Positions 36,101 to 45,868 of a stretch of DNA of 64,000 bases are shown in pieces. The first letter of the stretch is position 1, and each line of letters opens with the position of its first letter. The translations under genes were made by a program, and so were the position numbers. The DNA comes from Haliotis asinina (taxonomy: Eukaryota > Mollusca > Gastropoda > Lepetellida > Haliotidae): NCBI RefSeq assembly GCF_037392515.1, contig NC_090288.1, positions 2,563,501 to 2,627,500 of the forward strand. The letters are read 5' to 3'. Below the pieces are notes generated by a model. It saw only the letters and a list, made by a program, of their open reading frames with translations, was not told the DNA's origin and made no database searches.

Positions 36101-39097
36101 TTCCATGATTAACGGTATTGCATCTCATAAAAAGAATACTGGTAGGTACAAGATAGGTTGGTTATTTACATCATATTATATTGTGACCACTTCAGTGTAA
36201 ATTTACACCTGATTTTTATTAGTGGTAACACCAAAAGGTTTGCATTAGAGGTTACATCAAAAAGTTTGCATTAAAAGGTTACATCAAAAAGTGGGTCATG
36301 ACAGAGTACTTTCAAATGTGTTCCTTGGAAATGAGAATACTACTAATTCTGAATTGGAACCAAAGTTAATATGCAAAACAAACCCTAACTTTTTAAGATT
36401 GGCAGAAGAGAGACAAATGTTTTGTGCACACTTATGCAAAATGCATACCCTAAATACCTGATACCTTACCTTCCTTGAGCTCTTTTTCTCCTTTGCTGCA
36501 ATAAAAAAATGTCTCCATTATTATGGTACAATAATATGAGAGATTATATTACTAATTGCAATGGTAACTAGCATTAATGACATTAACAGAGAGCAGTATA
36601 CTACTGGCAAACAAGGATAAGTTGGACCGGCATAGAGAATGCATGTAAGAGAAGTAGGCGGTGCATGACTATGAGCAAACCCATTTGGTTTGTGAACAGG
36701 AGAGCAGATGTAGGCTAGAACACGTGCAGTGCATAACAATAAAATTCATTCTTCGCAAAGCTGCACACGCCTTGCCATAAGACTCTCACATGGATGGTGT
36801 AGCACGTCGGTCAGTAATATTCTGACAACCTGGTGCCCCTTCACTCCAACTGAGTTGTAATACAGGAAGTCTATCTATAGCTCGTCGAGGGAGCAGTCGT
36901 TTTCTTCTTGTTCAGGTTGTGTAATCACAGTTATAGCACAGATAATTATATTATTTAGGGCACCATTTAATTATACGTTTGAATATGCAAGCATTGATGA
37001 AATATAGCATATTATGAAACCATGGTTCTAAAAACAACAAATACTCCTGAAACCATAACACGTGATCAAAATAAGCAATTTGATATTGGCTAGTCAGACT
37101 CGAAACAAAATGCCTGCTTCCCGCCATGGGGAACAGCTCAGTTTTCTTGAATTCACGAACAAGGTTGGAAATGAATAACTTTATTGATATTTGTCACATC
37201 TACTTTTAGATTTATAGCCATTCTATCCTGACTTCTGTATTGAATGGGACATGCAGGTCTTGAGTTCAATGTTTCTCAATTTTCGCACACACAACAACTA
37301 ATTGAAATACATATCTTTTAACTGTAAAAATAGTGATTTAAGTTCATACTAGTTGTTAAGTACTCCATGATTTTCAATATCCTTTTGTTAAAGTGTTTTT
37401 TAATCCATGTATTTAAGGTAAAATCGTATAATGTCCATAGTGTAATAGTCAGTATTGTCAAAATGTCTCGGAAAGCAAAACGAGGAAGATGTGAGCTGAC
37501 CCTCACCAAAAAACGTACTATACAACAGTGAACTTTCTGTGTGCGCTGGCAACATAACCAACCTGCCTTTCCTGGAACTCTGTCAAAACCAGCATTTTTA
37601 TGATGCTGGTGTTGACAGAGTACACTGTACTCAAGCAATGACAAAATGGAAAGAAATACATCAAAGACAATAGTGTCACATACCAAGCTGCCAAAAGACA
37701 AGAGGTTTGTCGCTTGCATCCAACTCAAAACGAATTGCAGAACTGAAAAAAAAACAACAACAGACAATGCAATTACCTCAAACACAAGTTCACAAATATT
37801 AGATTATTAAATCAGATGCACAGTCATTTTATCTGTCCAGTGCCACAGTCAGCTGGTTTTTATCTTGCCCCAAAGCAAAGAAAATCTTCAAGAAAACATA
37901 ACGCAGATATATAAGATGTGATATTTTGAGGACATAGTTTGGAATCCAAAGCAATCAAAGATCGGTTGATAAGAACAGCTTCACTGCTCTGGATGTTTGT
38001 TACAGTCTAGGTTTCAAGGTTTGCACAATCTGTGTCCATCCAAGCAAATGCTGACAAACCAGTTCTCAAATTACATCAGGAACCTTTCCTGTGCAACTAA
38101 AATAAAATTGTTCCCCAGCAATGGACTTTGCTTCAATCTCTAGCTTTGGTTCTAAGCTCATTGTGATTTATTCACTGACTTCTGTCATGCTCAAGTCTTC
38201 TTTCTGAAAGGGACTAAGATACTGATGTATGCTGCATTGCACATCGTTTACAATGTCAGCATTTACACTCACGCTACATTCCGCCTTTAGCAAATCAGAG
38301 TTAACATTATCACATTAAATTATCTAAAGACCATTGATACAAACAATATTAATTGGTCAAGTACATTGATGTGTTAGAATGATATAAGGTTTGAAATGGC
38401 AAATATCTAAACTTAGTAATTCTTTAACATATCCTAGTTCCTGCCTTGGCAGGAACACGACATTTAGCTAGCTGAACTATAATAATATTCATGCATGCAA
38501 CTTTCAAGATTTGTCTTCCTTAGCTAAATGTTGTGCTGTGTTCAATGATCCCAATACTGATGGACTGGGGCCTAATAAGACCATGATAAATTACCATGAT
38601 CATTCACATTCTTCCCTATACCATTATCATGTAGCTACAAAATATTCTGAAATGTAACCACCCATTCAAAGTCACTGCAGAGAGTATTGAATTAGACGTG
38701 ACCGGGCCTAGGCTTTTATGAATGACTAAGAACACATTTCCCTCCTCCATTTTTAATAACACAACAATTTCACTATGGTTTGGTGACATCTAGTCTACAA
38801 GTCTGGTCAGTCTTGTATTTAACTATTTTTCAAGTTCAGGATTATTGCCAAAGCGCCATGCTATTCTGAGTAAAACCACTGTTACAGTGTCGAAACAGGT
38901 AAATGAAGATATTGGGAAAAGCCAACCAACAGAACACGGAGATCTAACATGTGATAACAGCAGTGTTCCTCGAACATGAGCACCCTGCTTATCACGCCAT
39001 GATATAATTTAATTCAGTGTTAAAGGAAAAAAGCAAACGAAAGATATCATAAACAAATAACAAACACAAGGTTTTCCAAAGTTTACCCGAAACTCAT
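26937..39097 (-). CDS. CCDC66: CCDC66-like gene B, tandem 3'-truncated paralogue
   Basis: Nine exons join in frame: 39087-39097, 37684-37742, 36470-36495, 35525-35864, 33636-33933, 30228-30502, 29799-29896, 28009-28075, 26937-27109. They match exons 1-7, 9 and 10 of gene A in order, phase and motif. Read to the in-frame TGA at 26937-26939 the product is 448 residues. It keeps the N-terminal LTDLQL motif, the AEKKKPQWARE and YDPWG boxes and one WLAELE/EKQREEQ coiled coil, but lacks the second module and the C-terminal coiled coil. A strong GTAAGT donor sits inside the last exon (exon end 26945), so transcripts might continue to exons I could not find. Frames are open and splice sites intact, so it is probably expressed rather than a pseudogene. 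It lies upstream of gene A on the same strand. Confidence 0.75.
27842..27985 (-). repeat. tRNA-derived SINE
   Basis: On the minus strand: GGGGTAGTGTAGTGGTTAAA (A-box-like) and GTCTGAGTTCAAATCTC (B-box-like, GTTCAAATC), then a body ending in CTCACTCACCC. Lies in the last intron of gene B, 24 bp from exon 8. Confidence 0.65.
28009..28075 (-). CDS. CCDC66: gene B exon 8 (WLAELE half-module)
   Basis: 67 nt; VMEDEKKLLQKIQERSKWLAEL, counterpart of gene A exon 9. CCTGCAG acceptor, GTTAGT donor. The acceptor side abuts a minisatellite (28076-28560). Confidence 0.75.
28076..28560. repeat. ~36-bp minisatellite, ~13 copies
   Basis: Copies of GGAATAACACAACTTATATC followed by AGGAATCACCTGCAG. Begins exactly at the acceptor of gene B exon 8, whose CCTGCAG is part of the repeat motif. 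Confidence 0.95.
28667..29765. mobile_element. non-autonomous DNA transposon-like element
   Basis: Inverted ends TTAAAGGTCACATGCAACC (28667) and the complement of TTAAGGTCACATGCAACA (ending 29765), about 1.1 kb apart, each with TTAA at the outer edge. No transposase seen between them. Intron 7 of gene B. Confidence 0.6.
29799..29896 (-). CDS. CCDC66: gene B exon 7 (YDPWG box)
   Basis: 98 nt; AEFDSCYDPWGRRSRSK. TACCAG acceptor, GTGAGT donor. Ends in phase 0 like gene A exon 7. Confidence 0.75.
30228..30502 (-). CDS. CCDC66: gene B exon 6 (AEKKKPQWARE)
   Basis: 275 nt; ends HLTLAEKKKPQWARER, the counterpart of HMTVAEKKRLQWARER in gene A. TGTCTAG acceptor, GTTAGT donor. Confidence 0.75.
30885..31015 (-). 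repeat. possible tRNA-like SINE fragment
   Basis: Minus strand has GGGTAACCAAGTGATTGAAG (A-box-like) and AGGTTCAATCCCTAC (good B-box match). Confidence 0.35.
31380..31640. repeat. interspersed repeat with CCTTGACCTAAAGGTCACC
   Basis: Text of this type (TGACCTTGACCTAAAGGTCACC ... AATGGTTCTTGAGATATCTC) is familiar from many mollusc genomes. Class not determined. Confidence 0.35.
33636..33933 (-). CDS. CCDC66: gene B exon 5 (acidic linker)
   Basis: 298 nt, polar and acidic (SPIVDELESSSDDKRL). TTTCCAG acceptor, GTGAGA donor. Twice as long as gene A exon 5; no known domain. Confidence 0.7.
34490..35015. repeat. ~29-35-bp C-rich minisatellite, ~15 copies
   Basis: Units CTGGCAAGTGCTCCCTGGAC with or without CCTGGACAACTCCCC, alternating long and short forms. 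Open frames up to 195 codons on both strands are produced by the repeat and are not genes. Confidence 0.95.
35100..35130. repeat. (CAA)n microsatellite
   Basis: About nine CAA units. Confidence 0.9.
35355..35460 (-). repeat. tRNA-derived SINE head
   Basis: Minus strand: GGTGGGGTAGCGAAGTGGTG (A-box-like) then GGCCTGAGTTCTAAAATC (B-box-like). Related to the SINE at 27842-27985; sits just downstream of gene B exon 4. Confidence 0.5.
35525..35864 (-). CDS. CCDC66: gene B exon 4 (LTDLQL motif)
   Basis: 340 nt; starts FDYKSRNQRFP (gene A: FGYKSKDLRHP) and ends with LTDLQLNTLLDAVRN (gene A: LTQDQLNAILASVGK). The middle has diverged strongly and is Cys/His-richer. TTTTCAG acceptor, GTGAGA donor. 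Confidence 0.75.
36470..36495 (-). CDS. CCDC66: gene B exon 3 (26-nt microexon)
   Basis: KEKKSSRK; TTGCAG acceptor, GTAAGG donor; same length and phase as gene A exon 3. Confidence 0.75.
37684..37742 (-). CDS. CCDC66: gene B exon 2
   Basis: 59 nt between a T-rich TTTTTCAG acceptor and a GTATGT donor. SAIRFELDASDKPLVFWQL matches gene A exon 2. Confidence 0.75.
38452..38543. repeat. short inverted repeat
   Basis: GAACACGACATTTAGCTA (38452 onward) is complemented by TAGCTAAATGTTGTGCTGTGT (38521 onward), loop ~50 bp. Confidence 0.5.
39087..39097 (-). CDS. CCDC66: gene B coding exon 1 (MSF, 11 nt)
   Basis: ATGAGTTTCGG followed by a GTAAAC donor. Same length, phase and residues as gene A exon 1. 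Confidence 0.7.
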
Positions 39098-39189
39098 CTT
39101 GTCAGTTATCTGAAATCATCTCCAGTTGTGAAAGCTGTCAACCTGATAATTCTTGTAGTCAATCACAACTATCACGGGCACCTGCGCGA

Positions 39190-39208
39190 CAAAGACTTCC
39201 GGGTAAGG
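39190..39208 (-). promoter_or_regulatory. ETS-type site upstream of gene B
   Basis: CCCGGAAGT on the minus strand (core 39196-39202), about 100 bp upstream of the ATG. Shared with gene A, so the promoter was included in the duplication. Confidence 0.4.
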
Positions 39209-40179
39209 GGAGGTAAGTAATCGATTAGGGAACTAGTCAACTGGACAGAAGGACAAAGGGGCCGAGAAGTGTCAAGTCAAAGGGGTTGACGGAAATAGTC
39301 AAAAGGCCGAGGTGAAAATCAAATGGGCCGTAACAAAAAGTCAAAAGGATCGCATTCCTAGTCACTTGGGGCGAACAGAAAAATGTATAGAAAGGTGTTA
39401 CATTATTTACTGACACATATATATATCGCATTGAAACATACTATATTAATAGAAGTATTATGGCAATAGTCAGGCATGTAACCAAGTTTTCATATAACAC
39501 TAGACATGGTTCACAATTTACTTAATTAACACATGTTCTCGTGATTAACAAAAATAATTTACCCATGTTCATTCGTTCATGATTTACACATTAATTCTAG
39601 TTTATTAGTTTAGTATGTATCGGACATTTGATATTTTGAATGCCCCATCCACAAACCATGGTGGAGTCTACTAATGCCTACAGGGAATAATGCATGCAGT
39701 CCTAAATAAACAACTGTAGGCACCAGTGGTTAAAAAACACTCTTGTCTTGGTTGATATGATTGACGGCCGAGTTAAGAAAACAGTTGTCTTGTTGTCCCT
39801 TGACTCAGAAAGGCGACTTAAAACTGAAATCATTTTATGACTTAACAAAACATACAAAGACGGGAGAATAATATATACGGTTTCAAGTTCCGTTTCGCCG
39901 ATCAAATACTATGCAACAATAACACAATCAGTTAGATTCTCCCTTTCAAATAGTGATGACAAAGAATGTGTTGTTCAAAATAGTCAGTAGAACCCTACTG
40001 ATGTTTAAAGCAAGGCTGAACATACATGTACATATAATGGCTGTTTAAAGCCTATTTATGTCTTTGGTACATTTGTATACGTTTGGCACGAAGGTATTTA
40101 GTGTTGTGGATACAAACAGTTCCAGTGGATCATTAGTGGAAATATCTAGTGAATAGTTGTGTCTACTGTGAATTGGTTG

Positions 40180-40400
40180 GGTGGATGGTTGTTTAATGTC
40201 GCACTCTTCTATGAGTCTTGACCAAACAACCCTGTGATCAACAGTATGAGCTTCGATCTACGCAGTTGTGATTTATGATCACATGATTGTGTCAACGAAG
40301 TCAGCGAGTCTGACCACCCGATCCCGTTATAGTCCCTTTTTTGTGACAAGCACGGGTTGCTGAAATCAAGTTCTAACCTCGATCTTCGAATTCACGGTAC
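40180..40400 (+). repeat. abalone-type SINE copy
   Basis: 'tgatcaacagtatgagcttcgatctacgc', 'gtgtcaacgaagtcagcgag', 'accacccgatcccgtta', 'gacaagcacgggttgctgaa' in the expected order. Confidence 0.65.
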
Positions 40401-40674
40401 CATGAAGAGAGACAGACAATAAGGGTTCACAATATATACAGTTTATATACACAATGTAACGGGAGTAAAGCAACCCTCTGTGTCCTTTATAGAATTATGA
40501 GAGACTGTAGAAGACAATACAAACTACATGATAAACAATGTTCGTAAAAATTGTAAAATTACCGCAATAGAATTATAAATACAATCCTCTTTGAGCTAAA
40601 ATTAGACTGTATATTTTAGAACACATTCTGTTGCCAGTACAAAAAAGTCTTGTGTTTGATTGTCTTTAACGCTG

Positions 40675-40775
40675 CACTAGATCTAAAATTAGAATCCAGA
40701 GATCAACATCATGAGCATCGATCTACGCAACAGGAAGCATTTCATATGCATTGCATGGCAATTAAGCACGGTATG
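40675..40775 (+). repeat. SINE-body fragment
   Basis: 'aatccagagatcaacatcatgagcatcgatctacgcaa' matches the SINE body; short piece. Confidence 0.5.
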
Positions 40776-42309
40776 TATTAATGCTTGAAATGTACTTTTG
40801 TATACATGGAACGCTGCATCAATACATGTATTTCATCCTCAACAGTATTTATATTACATATCGGACGTGTCCTCTGATTTCTGTATCGACTCTACGTCGT
40901 ATTGACTTTTAGCAAGGGTTCCTTATTATGCTTGGGCATAGTGTTCGGCTCCGTGTGTGGCTGTAATAGTTTTCAGCAATTATGTCTAAGGCTGACATAA
41001 GCGTCTTTCATACCTGACTCCGTTAAAGATCACATATACTCTAGGGGGTGCAAATACGTAAATCAGTTATCGGCATCGTTATAAATGAAACCCCGTCATT
41101 AAAACTACACATTTCGATCTTTAATTACCTTAAATCGGTCTTTTTTCATAACAGTGCACAATTCTCAGCCGCCAACGAAAATTCAGATCGATGCGTCTCC
41201 GTGACGTAATATGAGTTATAAATATGAGGGCCTAAGCAGAATTCATCTGCATTTCAGGGGGTAACTTTTTCATTTACAGGTTTGTACAAACCTGAGATCG
41301 CGACAACTGTTGAGAAAAATGAAAGCGGTGTTCTCACAATCTGCTATCATATAGTTTTGTTTCCTGCTTTGCCTGGTTTCCGAGTTACAACCCTTGTTTT
41401 CACAGACGATTCTGTCAAAATTACTTGGTGTCACTAAATTGTAATCCGTGTCATGTGGTATAAACCTACTCGTTATTTGTCATCATTCAGTTGATGCTCA
41501 CTTAATGAATTTATAGCAGGTATAATTAGTGGTAACACCACTTAGATTACCCGACAAAGGTCCCGATAGGGCTTTTCTTGTGTCTGGATCTATCAAGGGA
41601 TTAACAATTAACACCCTGATTGATTAATTACTCTATGCGGATTTAAACGCGGATTTGTCAAAAGGTAGTGTTTTTGTATGTACGTTTACTAATCTATACT
41701 GAATACACTCTGTCGTGCCTGTGTCTGTGTAAAAACAACATCCAACAACTGATTATAAATCCAACTTCACCCAACCTAATCTGATTACAGGTCCAGTGAG
41801 TCGACAAAGATTCATACACATTTACAGGTGATTTTCCACAATGTTTAGACTGAGTTCAGACAAAATGATGACTGTTTGAGTTCAGTTGTATACGTCAGTA
41901 TGTGAATCTGGAAACTTGCCAGAAGTGGGGTTTAATGTATGTCGTATGCAATTGAGTCTCAATCCAGATCAAAAGCCTGCAATGTGTTCGTTAACCGGGT
42001 TAAAAAGAAGCATACAGATGTTCATTTCCATCAGAGGCATGTGTACCAGTGTGAATTATGGATGTGAAATTGAATGAACGAGTTCACTGTAAGTTCTCTA
42101 ACACTATTGTCTGTGTACAAGACGGGACTGACATGTAATGTGCATATGGTAGTTCAATATTCAGAGATAACTGAGTATGGTGTAATATTGGTTTATTGTA
42201 GAATCATCTAGTATTTTCAAGAAAATATCTGGTAAATGTTATAATATATTAATGTCATGTACCCATGGGTTCTATTTGCATATTTGCAAGGATTAAGAAC
42301 GGGGTTCCC

Positions 42310-42733
42310 CTTAGTTCTAGAGAGGCAACCATTCCAGCCTCTATGATTACTCCTGTTCCAATCTCTAGAAAGCAGATAAACTTTTATAGAACATCCCCCA
42401 ACATCTCCAACTAACCCAGACAATAAAGACAAAAAAAGACTACCGCTCCTCGTCACCAGGTGTCACGGGTGTTTTTTATTTGTTTAGTTCCCCCACAATG
42501 AATTATGGCCCGCCCAAGATACGTGGTTATTTATTCGTCCTTTACCAATATATTCCACTCCCAGGTTTGATGACGTTACTCTAAACAACTGCATTACTTG
42601 ATAGAGGAAGGTTCCTAATGGAGTGCTAAAGGGTCAAAACGCAGTTCCGTGAAAGTCAACTTTTGCACCCCCGGAAGGGTAATGGTGGATACATCATGGG
42701 TTGCAAATGCGCAAAAAGGTGAATCGGAGCTAC

Positions 42734-42771
<38 letters not shown>

Positions 42772-43321
42772 AGCTCAAATGATAGCGGAAAGTTCCTGAT
42801 GGAGTGCTAGAGGGTCAAAACACAGTTCCATGAAAATAAACTTTTGCATCCCCGGAAGGCTAACGGTGGATACATCATGGTTTGCAAATGCGCAAAAAGG
42901 TGATTCGGGGCTACTTTTTTTATAAAAAAAACAAAACAAAACAAAACAGCTCAAATGATAGCGGAAGGTTCCTGGTGGAGTGCTAGAGGGTCAAAACGCA
43001 GTTCCATAAAAGTCATCTTTTTCGTTTTCTATGCAAAAAGTTGAATAGGACAAATATACCAAAACAATTTCTCATTTTCTGAATGTTAGAACTAACTTCC
43101 CACCTTGCACATGTGCAGCAAGAGTCTTGAGCAGAAAAATGTTATAGATACTATAACTAGCACAACTGGCTATGGAAAGATCACAGCTGTGAAGACTGCT
43201 GTTGACAGAGCAGTGCAAGTCCAGATGGAAGATGGGTGGCTATGATGTAACAGAGGTAGAATATTCTCTCCAAGCACTGCATACAGAAACACATAGACAA
43301 CAAGGACTGAACTGCCGATGC
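42310..43321 (+). repeat. 1.01-kb direct repeat, left copy, flanking viral array
   Basis: Nearly identical to 58772-59783, from CTTAGTTCTAGAGAGGCAAC to GGACTGAACTGCCGATGC. Inside are three imperfect ~180-bp units (starting near 42609, 42790, 42967), each ending in an A-tract; the first is a 33-base poly-A. Viral capsid sequence begins at the next base. Could be a long duplication of the target site, a terminal repeat of an unknown element, or a product of the assembly. No gene recognised. Confidence 0.9.
42609..43015 (+). repeat. three ~180-bp A-tract units inside left direct repeat
   Basis: Each unit: GGTTCCTAATGGAGTGCTA..GGGTCAAAACGCAGTTCC..GCAAATGCGCAAAAAGGTGA..CTACTTTTTT-A(n)-CAGCTCAAATGATAGCGGAA. 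Repeated at 59069-59460 in the right copy. Confidence 0.85.
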
Positions 43322-45628
43322 AATGTCAAACATCAGATCAAAAAATTAGACCCAGTGGGTGCAGTCGAAAGAAGCTCATACGATACCTTAACAGAACAAG
43401 ATAAAAAGAACATAGAAATAGCTAAAAGAGTATTTGGCGTGCACAAAAGACCTAGAAAAGTAAGACCACGCAGACCAACATTAGTAGACATTGAAAAAGC
43501 AGAACAAGAAAAACGAAAACAACAACAAATACAACAACAACGCATACACGAACAACAACGTAGAAAACAAGAAAAAATACAACAACATAGAAATGCAGCA
43601 AATGCACAATTTCAAAGATACATGCAAAGACATAAACAAGGAAGCACCATAAAATCACTCCCATGGACAAAAAAAAAACAAAAAAAAAGAAAAGAACAAC
43701 CACCACAGAAAATTACAACTCACAATTCCGAAACACAAGCATGGGCCAACTACTTCGATCAAAGACTCAGAAAACTATACAAAATGCAACCCACAAAAAA
43801 AAACTTAAGACTACGGCAACAATTATTAAACTACAAACAAAGAACATTAACATACCAAACAGATGCCAAAAAACAACATTTATGGAATCAATACCACAGA
43901 TCGAACTTCAGAATAACATTGCAAAAATATCTTGCAGGAAACACCCAACAAGGAACACACAACATGTCACAACAAAGCAGCAGCACAGTAGCAGGATTAG
44001 GAACAGTACAAGATGACGTCATAGGAGATGACGTATCTGGGTCAGGGCCAGCAAGGCAAGAAACAACAATAAGAGACAGAACAGAACACTACGAAAGGTT
44101 CAACACCATCAACGAAACGTACGAAAAAAGTATGTGGATTATTCTACCAGTATACACTGAAAACACATGCGAATACTACTGCAACAATCTACCTAAAAAA
44201 GTCAAAATATCACGAGGAAACAACAAAGTAGAAACAACATTAAATGCAGAAAAAGGATGGGAAGATCCCAAAGCGGAATTCTACCAAGGAAATCCACAAG
44301 ACTACAAACCAGACAACTTAAACCAAATTAAAATAGAATGGTTCTCACCATTTTCCTTCATACCATACAACAGATGTGCAGCCAGCATGACTATCGCAGA
44401 AATGAAATATTTCGAACAAAGAGCAATCAAATACAGAGTCAAAAGATTCGGGTTCGAAATCAACGAAATGCAAGGACATTTCGATGCACCACCAGTAACA
44501 GAAAATCAACCAAGAGTATCCATACCACAAGACTTCAGAATACTGGCGAACGTAGACAGCGACCACAGTCTAACACCACTCAACATATCAACAAAAATGA
44601 AAGACATAAAAAAAGCACAAAGTGGATACGATGGAAGAGTCATGGAAAACGTATCAAACAGAGAATCGCACAACAAAAACTTCACACAACCACTACCAAC
44701 TGACCTCAATGAATGCGTACTACCCAGACTAGTGATTGGAGGAACATTCCCAAAACAATGGCTAGAGGAAAACACTGTAACAACAGACGAAGAAAACATA
44801 GACTGGAACAAAATAGGAAGAACAGAAATGGATCCAACCATTCTATACGACATCTACAACGACCACGAAACAACAACAGTACCATCAACTACAGGATTCT
44901 CATACGAGTTTTGGAACCCAAGCAAAGAATGGATCCTAAACACGGTAACGTACGAAAGAAGTCACAAACCATGCAAAACAGAAAACAACGTACCACTATC
45001 ACAAAAAACATGGGAACAACTAGGACTGCAAGCAGCATCAACGCAAGAACATTGGACAAACGACTGGGATCTGTCTAAAGTAAGAAAACAATACCGCACA
45101 GATAACTTCCACGCAACAACAGGGTTAAACTACCACTTCCCAGAACAAGCTCCACTAGCAGCACTTAGCATATATCCAATGTTCATCAACAATGGAAAAA
45201 GCATACAATTAGTTAACGGATTCGTACAAGCCAGAATCACTTATACAGCTGAAGTGGAATTAATGGTACAAAACTACATACCACTATTCCCCAACTTCAT
45301 GCCAAGAATACAATATCACCTGATGGAAAGCCACAACAACAGAGAAAAACTAATACACAGCAACAGACAAGAAGAAGAAGACGAAAGACAAATAACAATG
45401 GGACAACACTTCATACCAGGAGACTGGCCACTACAACCAGGAATAGAACCAAGTTCGCTGGACGCAAGCAGAAACATAGTATGTGATGCAACAGGAAGAC
45501 CAATAGGAGACCAAATAAAAATGCAAAGCAGAATAGAAAACCCACAAATACTAAAGGCAAAAGAAACAACTGAGCTAGAGAGTGAAAGTTCGGGAGATGA
45601 GCCAACAAGAAAAAAGATACGAATATAA
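43202..45628 (+). CDS. capsid-like VP, copy 1 (5'-truncated, fused to flanking repeat)
   Basis: An 808-codon open frame. The first ~40 codons come from the flanking direct repeat; viral sequence starts at 43322, about 47 codons into the full VP seen in copy 3. Order: DPVGAVERSSYDTLTEQDKK region, a Gln/Arg/Lys-rich coiled stretch, a basic KKKQKKRKE tract, an MSQQSSSTVAGLG start-like Met, then a ~550-residue domain ending in an acidic/basic tail. A second, divergent lineage (49528-50001) keeps the C-terminal third well, so this part is under constraint. No PLA2 motif is seen. Called capsid from size, position after NS1 and weak resemblance to parvoviral VP C-termini; not proven. The frame is intact through an A-tract where copy 3 is 2 nt shorter. 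Confidence 0.6.
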   Translation: MTEQCKSRWKMGGYDVTEVEYSLQALHTETHRQQGLNCRCNVKHQIKKLDPVGAVERSSYDTLTEQDKKNIEIAKRVFGVHKRPRKVRPRRPTLVDIEKAEQEKRKQQQIQQQRIHEQQRRKQEKIQQHRNAANAQFQRYMQRHKQGSTIKSLPWTKKKQKKRKEQPPQKITTHNSETQAWANYFDQRLRKLYKMQPTKKNLRLRQQLLNYKQRTLTYQTDAKKQHLWNQYHRSNFRITLQKYLAGNTQQGTHNMSQQSSSTVAGLGTVQDDVIGDDVSGSGPARQETTIRDRTEHYERFNTINETYEKSMWIILPVYTENTCEYYCNNLPKKVKISRGNNKVETTLNAEKGWEDPKAEFYQGNPQDYKPDNLNQIKIEWFSPFSFIPYNRCAASMTIAEMKYFEQRAIKYRVKRFGFEINEMQGHFDAPPVTENQPRVSIPQDFRILANVDSDHSLTPLNISTKMKDIKKAQSGYDGRVMENVSNRESHNKNFTQPLPTDLNECVLPRLVIGGTFPKQWLEENTVTTDEENIDWNKIGRTEMDPTILYDIYNDHETTTVPSTTGFSYEFWNPSKEWILNTVTYERSHKPCKTENNVPLSQKTWEQLGLQAASTQEHWTNDWDLSKVRKQYRTDNFHATTGLNYHFPEQAPLAALSIYPMFINNGKSIQLVNGFVQARITYTAEVELMVQNYIPLFPNFMPRIQYHLMESHNNREKLIHSNRQEEEDERQITMGQHFIPGDWPLQPGIEPSSLDASRNIVCDATGRPIGDQIKMQSRIENPQILKAKETTELESESSGDEPTRKKIRI

Positions 45629-45768
45629 AAGACATTCGCGTTCGAAAAAAAAAGCGAACAACTAAAAGAACATTCGCATTCAAGATATATATACAGTATA
45701 TATAAACCAATATTTTTATCGCGAGGTTCGATACGAGTCCTATGTTAAACACATCACTCGAACCTCGA
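45629..45768 (+). repeat. ITR, right type, partial (after VP copy 1)
   Basis: Starts just after the VP stop: AAGACATTCGCGTTCGAAAA, TATATATACAGTATATATAA, then one CGAGGTTCGATACGAGTCC unit. Breaks off at 45768 into an inverted VP fragment. Confidence 0.75.
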
Positions 45769-45769
45769 A

Positions 45770-45868
45770 CATATTTTAGACAGATCCCAGTCGTTTGTCC
45801 AGTGTTCTTGCGTTGCTGCTGCTTGCAGTCCTAGTTGTTCCCATGTTTTTTGTGATAGTGGTACGGTG
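45770..45868 (-). pseudogene. inverted VP fragment
   Basis: Reverse complement of 44994-45080 (middle of VP). A second inverted fragment with the same left edge variant lies at 58650-58768. Confidence 0.85.

Larger units (their letters stand above)
36496..39086. other. gene B introns 1 and 2 apart from exon 2
   Basis: Nothing recognised beyond exon 2 at 37684-37742 and a short inverted repeat at 38452-38543. Confidence 0.5.
39210..42309. other. intergenic, no gene seen
   Basis: 3.1 kb between the gene B promoter and the viral array. Two SINE fragments (40180-40400, 40675-40775); no coding sequence recognised. Confidence 0.55.

Noticed and set aside
37318..37785. 155-codon minus ORF with hydrophobic segments
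   Set aside because: Only 37684-37742 within it, in another frame, is supported as an exon; the rest is intron.
43452..43706. Val/Phe-rich minus ORF
   Set aside because: Antisense of the Gln/Lys-rich VP region; no independent support.
45411..45752. Hydrophobic minus-strand ORFs opposite VP (also 52103-52444, 53089-53306, 57716-58285)
   Set aside because: Shadow frames of the A-rich VP strand, whose complement is T-rich and reads as Phe/Leu/Val.
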